In this document: positions 49,531 to 60,777 of the stretch, piece by piece
Layout: each line of letters begins with the position of its first letter
Position numbering within the stretch: the stretch's first letter is position 1
NCBI GenBank assembly: GCA_038501625.1
Contig: JAZAYU010000934.1
Span: 56,160-120,159 of the forward strand
Length of the DNA: 64,000 nucleotides
Direction of reading: 5' to 3'
DNA from: Corbicula japonica
Taxonomy: Eukaryota; Mollusca; Bivalvia; Venerida; Cyrenidae
Notes under the pieces: generated by a model
The model's database searches: none
What the model saw: the letters and a program-made list of their open reading frames with translations, nothing else
Told to the model about the DNA's origin: nothing
Position numbers and translations under genes: made by a program

Positions 49531-49636
49531 CATGGTCTGCAGAGAAACTTTGTGGCGTTTGATTCTGTGTCTTCCAAAAATTTGGCATGTTCAGGTGATT
49601 TTGTGTGAACATGCCACAGATTATGGTACACCGTAG

Positions 49637-50034
49637 CAGGGCTGGACAAATTTAGATTTTTTAGTAACAGAAATGTAGTCTAAAACTGGCTGGGTAAACA
49701 TTTCAGCTACAATGTAGTCCCACTTTTGCCCAAATAAGCAAATTCAGTCAGTATTAACAGTACAGAAAGGAACAGGAAATTCAAGAGAAACCATTACATG
49801 GGGGGCTTGATAATGTTAAAATAGATCTCAAAACATGTTATTTTGTAATAAATTTATTGCTGTTGTAATATGATATGCATAAAAGAGAATGGCGCATATC
49901 AAATTAACGTTTAAACTAGTCTACACTAAAAAAATTGAGCTAGCCCACAGACAAGCAATCAGATATTTTGAGATTGTCCGATACCATTTTCCACTTTGTC
50001 CAAGGCGTCGGGCTAGTGGGTTTGTCCAGCCATG
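49637..50034. mobile_element. Second hAT-like MITE, 398 bp
   Basis: Ends CAGGGCTGGACAAA and TTTGTCCAGCCATG (one short mismatch run), flanked by CGTAG (49632-49636) and CATAG (50035-50039), which differ at one base. Near the right end 'ggcgtcgggctagtggg' parallels 'gacgtcgggctactg' at 49501, so both elements belong to one family, and both show a 5-bp duplication. Confidence 0.65.
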
Positions 50035-50340
50035 CATAGTCATGTAAAGGAAGGGCAAATTCTGTGCTGTTTGAGTGTTTGTACAGTTTATTATAGGTAA
50101 ATTAAAAAAAAATTACCTTTCCAGTAGTCTTATTTTTCTCCTATTCCAGTTTCATGCTATTTGAACCAGATTTGTCAGGCATCTTTTATATGTATACCTC
50201 AAACTGAAATACAAATTACAAAAAACAAAATTTATAAATGATATTATTTGCCCATACATGCATATACCTTCCAATGACTTAATTTATTTTTCTTAGTGAC
50301 AGACTTCTTTAAAGTCGCCGGACTGTCCGACCTGTCCGGT

Positions 50341-50785
50341 AAAAATCTGAAATAAATAATTAGTGGTAAACACGGCTTCGCCGTGCTTCCTATTTAAATC
50401 ATTCAACACTATGCCTCATTTTTTTTATGAAATGTAGCTCTAATAATTTTTATTTGTTGTAAATGAAGCATTATTCAGATAGCATTTGGTAAACAAAGCT
50501 TTACAGAAAGAGTATTTTATTTAAAATGTAAGAGCAAGTGTACTTTCTGTCACTTGCTCATTCACTCAACCTGTAAGGTGATTGGGTCAAAGAAAATTTC
50601 TACACCTCTGACAGAGCAATTATTCCTAAAATCTGAAATAAACAATTAGTGGTAAACACGGCTTCGCCGTGCTTCCTATTTAAAGTGGGTAAAACAAAAT
50701 TTCTACACCTCTGCTGAGCAGTTATTCCTAAAATCTGAAATAAATAATAAGTGGTTAACACGGCTTCGCCGTGCTTCCTATTTAA
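50341..50785. repeat. Hairpin repeat, three copies
   Basis: A ~55-bp unit, 'aaatctgaaataaa(t/c)aa(t)(t)a...ggt(a)aacacggcttcgccgtgcttcctatttaa', occurs with its hairpin CACGGCTTCGCCGTG at 50371, 50657 and 50759. Copies 2 and 3 are tandem (102 bp apart). Copy 1's downstream sequence ('atgcctcattttttt', 'gcattattcagatagcatt') recurs after the MITE at 50986-51080. Confidence 0.75.
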
Positions 50786-50981
50786 GGTAGAGCAACTGTA
50801 ATGCTTTCCCGCGCAAAAATTTTCGACGTCATCAAACATCGGCTCGGTGACTTCCGACGCTACTCGTCAGAGTCGATAGTAGCCGAAGCAACATCGATTA
50901 TTGTCGACTGTTAGTGACAGTTCACCGAGTATTCCCGACATTCGAGAAAAAAGCGCGGGAAAGCATTACAGTTGCTCTACC
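50786..50981. mobile_element. 196-bp TTAA MITE
   Basis: Perfect 29-bp terminal inverted repeats starting GGTAGAGCAACTGTAATGCT, flanked by TTAA (50782-50785 and 50982-50985). The host repeat at 50387-50410 shows the same site unoccupied, 'cttcctatTTAAatcattc', with matching downstream sequence. TTAA duplication is characteristic of piggyBac-type and Kolobok-type insertions; the ends do not let me choose. No coding capacity. Confidence 0.9.
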
Positions 50982-50985
50982 TTAA

Positions 50986-51710
50986 ATAATTCTAGAATAT
51001 GCCTCATTTTTTTGGAAAGTCAGCTCTAAAAATTTCTATTTGTTGTTAATGAAGCATTATTCAGATAGCATTCGGTAAACACAGCTTTACCATGCCTCAA
51101 ACAACTTATATTAGCAGAGTAGCTTTATGCTTAATCTGCAAACTTTGGGTTCAAGTCCTGATCATGAAAACACTTGACTCGTATCTTCAAAAATTTTGGT
51201 CACATTTCATTTGACCAGTTCTGTCCAGAGTTAATTTCAACGTAATACCTTATCGCTTTCCCACACCAAATTAAAACGAAAGCAATCGATATTACCATCT
51301 AATCTGCAATGTTAAACTTACTGTTCTTGTTGATGATTTCAGTAAAAAAATAAATAAAAACGTCGTAAAATTCCAATGTTTAGAATGTTGTGGAAACCGG
51401 TATCACTGCAATTAACCAAATTTCGAACAACTACCGTAATGCTCATCACTACAGTACTGTGAAGTATACAGTTAGACTCTAACTATGTGACAATATTAGG
51501 TTTTAATCAATGTAGAAACTTATTTACCTGATTTTTAGGGCGAGTTCAATCTTAATTGTTATCTAACATATGGAATCAGAACATCTGAAAATGTGAATCG
51601 AGAAACAAAATGGCGGCTTTTCAGTTTTAAAATCCAGAAGCAAGCAATCTGGATTCAAGTCATATTGTCCAATCAGAAAAAGCCTTACTTTGCAATGATG
51701 AAAGTGATAT
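50986..51710. other. Gene-free
   Basis: Begins with the continuation of the hairpin repeat (to about 51090). After that there is nothing recognisable. Confidence 0.4.
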
Positions 51711-51790
51711 TGGGGCGCGCCACGGGAAAGGTACCTTCGGTCTTATTTTCGTCAACTGTCCGAATGTACTTTTTCCCGTGACGCGCCCCA
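51711..51790. repeat. 80-bp near-perfect palindrome
   Basis: TGGGGCGCGCCACGGGAAA (51711-51729) pairs with TTTCCCGTGACGCGCCCCA (51772-51790), with one mismatch. The pairing continues imperfectly for about 15 further bases on each side. The stem is GC-rich in an AT-rich setting. Confidence 0.85.
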
Positions 51791-51868
51791 TAGTCAGATT
51801 TTGCAAACCGGAAGACGCGGTTTCAAACCCGCTTGGTATAGACCGTTAGACATGCGCAATACCGTAAT

Positions 51869-51924
51869 CGGAATCGACACGATTTCGACGCGCTTCGCGC
51901 GTCGAAATCGTAGGGTCGATTCCG
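51869..51924. repeat. GC-rich hairpin followed by TAA/TTA microsatellite
   Basis: CGGAATCGACACGATTTCGA pairs with TCGAAATCGTAGGGTCGATTCCG, leaving a short bulge, for a stem of about 24 bp around a tiny loop. (TAA)n switching to (TTA)n follows at 51924-51968, itself self-complementary. Confidence 0.85.
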
Positions 51925-51968
51925 TAATAATAATAATAATAATTATTATTATTATTATTATTATTATT

Positions 51969-52930
51969 GCATTAGTCGTAATTGCTTCAAAAATGTCAAG
52001 ACAAAAACGACATGATGTGTTAAATCAATAAGCGATAAGTTTAGTTTTACATCAACGTCAAAATCAAGGAACTATGTTTAGGTTTTATTTTATTTATTTT
52101 ACACCAATAGGCTGGAAGAAGCATGTTTTCCTAAAAATGTTAAAGATATAGAAAGTTAATCTTATCCTGATTTAGAATTGTTACAGGTTCGTTCTGAAAC
52201 CATAGATAAATGGATGAAAAGGGAACATTGAAAGCCACCAAACACGACAAATATGAAAATAATGCAGGCTCGGTTTGATTGTGCCTGTTTATGGGCAGTA
52301 ATAGAAATGCATATTACTGCCCACGCTGCCTAGCAACTCAGTATTTACGCTAATAAACAGTACGATCCATCCCAAACGAATGTATGCACTGATACAGATA
52401 TAATTTATTTTGGATAATATATCTATAAACGTTATCGTTATCGTAATTGCATCTCTTTCCGGTTTTGACCGTGGACTCAAACATTTATAGTTTAATTACA
52501 TCATTATAGTAGCTTTAATCGTGTCATTGCTTCATTGTTTGTAATGTATTTTAAGTACATTTATTGAAGATAAATTATTTCACTTCTCATATCGGTTATC
52601 AAAGCGCCGAGTACATCCATTATAATGTAACAATAAAGTTTAGGAATCATATTTTAAGAACTTTATGCCCAATCCATGTTAATTCTATTAAATGTTATTG
52701 TCAAAGTTTATATGCCTGCTTAAAAGGAATGAAAAAAAAAATATTTTAACTAAACTATACACATATAGACATTAAACGTCTTCAGAAGTGTGAACATTAA
52801 AAGGTAGATTATATGAGAGAACTCCTTTAATCTCGGTTTAATATCCCGTAATCACCGTATACCGCAAAATCCTGCAAAAATACACAAAGTCACCCAAACC
52901 TTTGCTATGGAAGGTCATGGTTTATTCGAT
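51969..52930. other. Gene-free
   Basis: AT-rich. No repeat copies or coding sequence recognised. Confidence 0.4.
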
Positions 52931-54260
52931 TGTTAAAAATGAGGGATTTTAATCTGTGGTTCGTTAATTGTTTGCGGTGTCTTATTTGAATTTGACATAC
53001 TTATAAGCACATGCCCTCTTTTCCACTCTCTTCGTTGCGCTGGGAGGCTGTGTTTTGTGAGTTTGGCGATTCCTGATATGCATATTTTACCGTTTCTAGG
53101 TATATGTAACCGTTCTAAACCTGCAGCATTAAAATCGCTCTTAGCCTAGTGTTTATTTGGCTACACTGTTTTAAACCAGGGAAAAAAGTAGCCAGATAGT
53201 GATGCACTAAATGGAATTGAAAGTGTTCTACTCGTATATACAGAGGATACCAATAAAGAAAGGTTGTCTTGCTTTTGATGCAGCTGTCAGTAATAATACT
53301 GTTGTTACTACTTGCCGTACGCATTATCCTATTATAAGCAGCCCATTTTGTTTTATTTGTGCTACTGCTAGCCGTAAAACACTGAAGCTTCTTTTGCCCT
53401 TGCTTTATTGCTGACAGTTGCATTGCTTTTGCTGCTCATAACGTTATTAGTAAATTTCATCTTTATGCTGAAATTACATGAAGTTATACATGTGGTATTG
53501 AAGTGACGTTACTGTTGTTAAGTACTGCTGCTACTGTCGAGATCATGACTGCTATAACGAAAGCAGTCTAAATATAAAGTGGAAAAGATAGCTTGATTAT
53601 ATAATATGACTTATTTAAAAAGACTCTACAAACAAATATCAAACATGAACATTGAGTACTCGCCCATTTGGCTTTGCAATGCTATTAATTTCTTATGTTT
53701 TATTTGTGTGTGCGCTTTTGCATGCATCATTGTTAAGCTGATGGGTGAGTTGGAGTCATTTCACCAAGACAGCATGTACTTGTTTATTGATATGAGAACC
53801 TGTCGGGGCAAGTGTGAGGTTGGTGCACCCTAGAACCTGGTTTAAGCTCCCAGTGGCAAATTGTTTTGCCACTCATTACTGACCGTTCAAAGGCGGGTTC
53901 TCACTTTCGTTAATTGTTTGTGGCGTCCATATTGAAATTGATTATTTTAATACCATGCTCTCTTTTCCTCTCTACTGTTTGGCCGTGTGGGGAGGCTGTG
54001 TCCTCTCGACGTGGCCATCCCTGATAGGCATATTTCACGTTTTTTAAACCACCGGTGGAAATTTGTTATTCTCTGGCCGTTTTAAGGGGGGTACCACAAG
54101 GGTTTTCTATGTCGGTAATTGTTTTCTTATTTGAATTGACACACTTAAACACAACATGGTCTCTTTTCCTCTCTTCTTTTTTGCTGCGTGGCAAGGCTGT
54201 GTTTTGTGAGTGTGGCGATTCCTGATATGCATATTTCACTTTTTTATAAAAACTTCAAGA
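52931..54260. repeat. Dispersed repeat ('cctagaacctggtttaa' family), further copies
   Basis: 53680-54035 is a near full copy of 6225-6600. 52965-53095 and 54050-54240 are partial copies sharing 'gttaattgttt(g)', 'ctctcttttcctctctt' and 'tgtgttttgtgagt(t/g)tggcg'. 53100-53600 between them is unrelated sequence with no gene. Confidence 0.6.
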
Positions 54261-57257
54261 CTAACGTCCCTGAAACAGTCTAATGCAAACCACTTTGCTA
54301 CCCAGTATATGGACCAAGTTCCAAATTGCACCAGCATCAAACCTGCCTCGCCATTTTCTTGTATTAACAAACAAATTCGAATTGCCTTTGTGAAATGACT
54401 GACTTATACCCACTATTCAAAAATGTTCCATGAATAACCACACACGTGCCAAACATAATATTATATTATCAGTTGAATGGCTAGCGAAATGTAGGTACTC
54501 GATGAACTTAATGAGACCAGAGTTGAATCTGGAGTTAAATCACATCAGGAACACGATGACTTATTGTTCATTCTGTTTTTTAACACTTAGGAGTCGATGT
54601 GTCCAAGGAGATGTCTAAATGGTCAAAATCTCAGGGGTCAAGATGCCAAAGGGGTTAAAAATATAAGGGATAGTATTGCTTAGTGGTCACAATTTCCTTT
54701 CCGATACGTCTCAATTAGATTACTCCAATATGAAAGTGAGTAAACATGTGATATATAGGTGTAATTATTCTTATCCGTATAAAGGGAGACAAATCAGCAC
54801 AGGTTCTTATAACAATGCCTTTTGCATAAAGTAACTTACTTTATAACTGGTTAATGAATCAGGAAAAGTTAAATAATCTCCAATTAGGTTTTACTCATAA
54901 ACCGTGACTCTATTGAACAATTTAGCTCGTAGTTTGCCGTTATCACGTTGCTTTGTGGATTATGAAAAACACATTTTACTCTGTTAACAGATATGATTTC
55001 TATTTAAATACAATGTATATTAGAAATTCAACATTTCTAAATTAAATTGTTAATTTTAAAATAACAGATTAAGTTCAAGACGTAGTTCAATCATTTAGTT
55101 ATACAATAGTATTTGTTTGACAAATCATTTGCTGTCTATCGAAAGTGGACAAACCTGATAGAACTGCAACGAATCACTTAAAATAATGGGGAATTGGACA
55201 TCCGTGAAGATCAGACATCTTTATGGATGTCTAATTCCCCATTATTTCAAGTGATTCGTACATTGAATCATACATTTGCATGTCAAAAGAGAACCGTTCA
55301 ATGTTTTTTGTTATTTGTAGGCACTGACAAGACGCATATTACTGACCATGCAGCCTAGCTCCGGGTTTAGCGCAACTCGATATCTAATCCAGTAAACAGT
55401 ATAATTTTGATATATTTTACTGTTAACGATGCCTTTGCTATTTGCATCACAGCTGTGAGCATTGAAATATTGTAAAAAAGAGAAAACAACAGCCGGATGC
55501 GCAGAATTTATTAAGCAACTCCGAATAAATCATTGTGACTTGTACTTATATTAAAACGTACTTATTTTGTTCGGTTGTAAAGTTTTCATTATGAACTTAC
55601 CTTCAAAATGTCCATTAGTTCTCTTGTTTCTTGTTTATTTAGTTTCTATTGAGTTAAAACTTTTCTAAGTGTTTTGTTTGTCATCTGCTGATGTTTTGAT
55701 TTATGCAGGAATGTCTGGTTTAATATGAATTGGGTTCGAAAAAGACCTTAATATAGGTTATATTAGCCTTTATTCAATGTGATATGGCTGTTATCCATGG
55801 GCGAACACTGTAGATCTAAATCAACCGGCACATTCGAATAGTATAAAGAGGTCATTTTTGCAATTTACTGCTGCAGGTCATTAGAGTTTAAAGCCACATT
55901 TTAAAATTATTGAGCATATACGTAAATACCGGTATACAGTTCACTTATATGATGAGCCACATTATTACGAAATATTTTAAAGCAATCGATATATTCCCGC
56001 CACGCCAGCGTATTCCTTGCATGACGTCCATTTATCTTTCTTGACGTCTTAAACAGCTTGATGTTTTGACTGTAGAGCCAACACTTTTAAATCTGTACAT
56101 ATATACTGGAAAATCGTGCGCCATTTTGCTTTAATATGACGTTTAATGACGTTACGTTAATTCTATACGGGCGCATGAAAAGAAAAGGGAATTCATATAG
56201 CTATGAGGTTTGATCGCATTTCAGGTGTTTTATGTGAACTTCTGTCCTTTTATTGTATAGTACATGTATTGATCTTTTCTCTAACTGCATTTCAAGCCGT
56301 AAGAGACTTGAATTTGTATTTTTTATCAAACGGCAAGAGCTACCCTTACATAAAATTGTCGTGTTAAAACAAATACAAACAAAATCATGTGAAACAATCG
56401 GAAGTTTAACAATCTTTAAATTTAAAATCAATCTGACACTAGATAATCTTTTGCAATAGAAAACGCACTCAATACTTAAGTCCTTTTTGAAGGTTGATAC
56501 TTGAGCGTTCAATCATAGTGTATGGGAAAAAGTCAGACCATTAAAATGGTGCTTGTTAAATATAACCACATAAAGATAAGATATGTTACGAAATTTTATT
56601 CAGGATGAAACATAATCACAGTCTGAGAGTAGATGTACTATTCAGAAAACAGTGAAACAATCAGCGTAAGGCATAACAATCACATTCACAATTTATACCC
56701 ATGAATGATTTTTAGCATAACACAGCGTATATCTGCAAGATAAATACAAAGAGTCATATAAATAAATCTGTATCCCACATTTTGGTGTTCAATTCTCTAT
56801 TTTTGCATGTTCCCGCTGTTCTATATGACGTCATAACTGCGTTGCACTACGTTATGTATTCAGATCGTAATTTTCAGGCACATACCGAACTCCAAATAAG
56901 AATGAAATTATGTAAACAATGTATTTGAATTTGTTTTGAGCGAGAAGGGTATATTAAAAAAGAACATTATAATTCTCGTTTCGCATGTTAACAAAATCAC
57001 GCGGTCTCGCGTGATTTTTTTCCATACACAACTGGAAAAATACAAACATACAGACTACATACTGTTAAAATATTTCATTTGTACAAGTTACATGTGGGGC
57101 TATCAGTTAAAATGTAATATATGCGGACAAGTTCAATTAGTAGGGATGCATTTACTCCAAACCTACTATCAACTCAATGATGCATGCAAATGAGTACATA
57201 CGTAAACATAATTATATGAAGTGTATGGCATTGTCTCGCGAAAAAGATAGGAATTCA
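54261..57257. other. Gene-free, AT-rich
   Basis: No credible gene. It contains the hairpin at 55170-55258 and a fragment of the 'gggcgaacactgtagatct' repeat at 55798-55816. Confidence 0.45.
55170..55258. repeat. 89-bp hairpin element
   Basis: CGAATCACTTAAAATAATGG (55170) and its continuation pair with 55225-55258 over about 34 bp, with two mismatches; the loop is about 21 bp. Probably a tiny MITE. I did not find clear target duplications. Confidence 0.8.
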
Positions 57258-57427
57258 ACAAGTTCAAGTTCAAGTTTTTATTCAGCTCTCGGCAAAGTTA
57301 TGAAACAGTCATACAAAATACAGCAATCACATAAACTATCACAAAATAGCAGCACGAACAACATACATACATACAATATACAAACATTTTAGCAATATAA
57401 TATCGTGAATTACAGTACAAGAAACAG

Positions 57428-60400
57428 TTACACAATTTCAAGGATACAAGAACGTGTTTTAAAAGCCTCTCTTAAGAATTTACATATGTTTAGAATAGTA
57501 CACTTATTTTTAGATGACATTAGTGTTACAAATCTGTTTTTGGTGGGCCATGACGTTACCTTAAAATATTTTGACCTAATATCCGAATATCTGTTACAAC
57601 ATAAAAGAAAATGAAATTCAGATTCAACAACATTTTGAGTACATAACTGACAAATTCTTTCATTTCTGGTGGTTCCAGTATACCTGCCAGTTTCGATTGC
57701 AAGGGTATGTGAACATAATCTGAAACATGCCATTAATTTACACAACCTTTCGTTTTTAACTATACTAAGATAATCTTCAAACCCAAATACAGTTTTATAC
57801 AATCTATAATATTCTAATTTTGACATAGAATTGATACCTTCATTCCAGTTTTGTATAAACTGATCTCTAATGCGCTGTTTTAGTATTGGATAATAGTTAG
57901 CTTGAACGTTAAATTCATCATGTAAAAATGGGAATCCTAAGTTGTTCACAAAATCAGACATTCTTTTACTCCAATTATTATAATTAGAGTTTACTTGATC
58001 AGTATATATATTACAAATAGGAGAGTGAACGTTCTTTTTTATTTTTAGCCAAAATTTAATTGCCCTTTCTTTTGCTACCAAATAAAGTGGAAATCTTCCC
58101 AGTTCACCATAAACTGCGTAGTTTGGGGTTTGGGCTTTTACACCTAGCAAAGATTTACAAAACTTAATATGTATTTTTTCAATGTCTTTGAAATTATATA
58201 CTCCCCAAACTTCTGATCCATATAGCAAGATTGGTGCAACCATGCAATCAAAAAGGTATAACTTGGTTTTAATGTCAAACTTAACTCTTTCGAAAAGGGA
58301 TAATAAACTGTAATAAGCTTTTAATGCCTGATCTGATAGCATCTGATAGCAACATTTCCGTTTATAAAAATTTCAGCACGGTAAGTCTCTTTTCTGCTTT
58401 CAAAAACACAAAGTTTAGTTTTAGATACATTAATTTTAAGTCCCCATTTCTGGGAATACTGCTGTAAATGATCAACTTGTGCTTGTAGACTCACAGGATT
58501 GGTTGTAAAAAGTACAATATCATCTGCAAATAGGATTAAATACATGGAAAGTAGTTCGATATTAGTGTCAGATAATTCATTAACATTAATATTTTTAACA
58601 ATGTCATTTATAAATAAAATAAAAAGCAAGGGAGATAATGGCTCCCCTTGTTTCACACCAAGGGTAACATCGAAAAATTCTGACATATTAAGATTCGAGC
58701 CTATTTTTACACATGCTTTTACATTTTTATATAACGATTTAATCATGTTAAGCATTTTGCAACTAACACCAGCTTCGACCAATTTAACCCACATTGCATC
58801 ATGAATAACGGTATCGAAAGCACGTTCATAATCGATAAAAATGCACCATAGTTTCGATTTTTTCGATAATATTTTTTGAATAATGGAATGCAAAATAAAA
58901 ATGGCATCGTTGGTCGATCGACCGTCACGAAAACCAAACTGATTTTCTGTAAATATGTTTTCATTTTCACACCAAGTATTTATCCTGTTGCGTAACACTA
59001 GTGAAAATATTTTGCTTATAATATCAATCAAAGTTATACCCCTATAATTTTCTGGTAAATTTTCGTCACCTTTTTTATAAATCGGTACTATGGCGCCTTT
59101 ACACCAAGACTCTGGATAAATCCCAGTATCATAAATTGCATTAAAAATCGTACACAAATATGGACTAATAAATTCATTAGCATCAATAAAAAAGTCAGCT
59201 ACAACATTATTCAGGTCACAGCTTTTGTTCCGTTTAAGACACCGTATAGTTTTACTAATTTCATCCACAGTAATTGGGACATCCAATACATCAATATTTA
59301 ATGAAAAATCCGTACTCTCAGAATATGTATCAGCATCATATTCTCTGTGTGGAGAATTCGATATATGCATAAAATGATTTACAAATTCTTCTAAATTAAT
59401 ACCACCATCATTCGAGTTTCTTTTGTTTTTATATCTGTTAATATATTTCCAAAAATGTCGTGGATTATGTTTACTCATATGGGTAAGTTTACCTTTTTCT
59501 TTCGAGTTAAAAACATTTTTAGTTTTTCGTTTGATCTTGGAAAACTCTGATCTACATTTTAGGAAATTTAATTTATTTTCATTGTTATTATTTCGAGCGA
59601 ATAATCTCTTACTTTGCATAAATGCGTTTTTGGCTGCTCTGCACTCATCATTAAACCATGGTGCTTTATTACTATTTGCTTTAAATTTTGGCTTGTTTGA
59701 ACATTTTTTACCAAACAGTTTAAATGAAATATTTGATATCAAACCAGTTAATTCATTTATACAACAATTTATGTCACAACCTCCAGAACAAAATTTGTCT
59801 GTAATTTCATCGAATCTATTTTTATTTTCATTTAGAGTTTCTCGAAATATGTGCGTTTGTGACGGATCCCAAATTATTTTATCGTAAGACACCGTTTTAG
59901 TCGAGCAATTGTTTACATAATCACAACTAAGCATAAAAGATATAGAACAATGATCACTCAACTCCGTTATATCATTTACAACCATACATGAAATACACGA
60001 AAATACCTGATAAGTAGACAGTAGGTAATCTACTGTGCTAGACACTGGCCTATTTCTATACAATGAATGGAATGTACATTTACCGTTATCTAAACGCCCA
60101 TTTGCAATGATCAGACAATTTTCTTTCGTAAGAGAAAGTAGCTTTTTTCCAAAATTATTAAAACCTGTATCATTGTTTTTTCTACAAATAGCATATACTT
60201 CATTATCATAGGTACTAAATGGCAAGTTTACGAATCGATCAAGATTAATATTTTCAATAAAATCAAAGTGGTCAGCTGTCCTTGAGTTTAGATCTCCAGT
60301 AACACATACTTCACCCAAATTCGAATACTTCTTAATGTCAGTATTCAGGCATTCAAAAAAATCAAACTCAAACAATGAAGAGTTAGGATTCTTGTACAAT

Positions 60401-60777
60401 TTTGAGTCCTCGGGTGGGATATAACAAGTGCATACAAATAAATCATCACTTAAATTAAAACACTCTTTCTTCAATTTAAACCATATAATACCCTTGGTAT
60501 TGATACTTACTAACTGTAATTTATTTTTTAACACAGACTTGAAATAAACAATGACGCCACCGCTGTGACGCTTAGCTCTACGATTGTATTTAGGCCTTGG
60601 ACAACTATAACTTTCAAAACCCTTTATGTCAATATTTGAGATGTTTGAATGCCATGTTTCACAAAATAGCAACATATCATATTTAGAAACAATATTGCAA
60701 AAATCAGGATCTGATAGCTTTGAATTTAGACCTTGAACGTTCCATTGAAAGAAGGATAGCTGTTTCTCTTTATCAAC
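57428..60777 (-). pseudogene. LINE ORF2: AP-endonuclease and reverse transcriptase, frameshifted
   Basis: ORF2 starts in the codon right after the ORF1 stop: FFQWNVQGLNS is the expected start of an AP-like endonuclease, but the first ATG comes only at 60675. Endonuclease motifs: CETWHSN, VTGDLNSRT, ELSDHCSISF. Reverse transcriptase motifs: IVPIYKKGDENLPENYRGIT, GFRDGRSTNDAIFIL, IFIDYERAFDTV, GVKQGEPLSPLLFILFINDI, and catalytic FADD in LILFADDIVLF. The frame stops at 58321. The C-terminal part continues in another frame from about 58342 (LKAYYSLLSLF, APILLYGSEVWG, and CQLCTQNVVESEFHFLLCC). A 10-bp tandem duplication (atctgatagc twice, 58331-58350) sits at the break, and the usual FKYLG-type segment is missing, so a deletion also occurred. 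This copy could nick DNA in principle but is probably defective. Confidence 0.9.

Noticed and set aside
50600..50839. 79-codon frame with internal repeats
   Set aside because: It translates the tandem hairpin repeat and runs into the MITE; not a gene.
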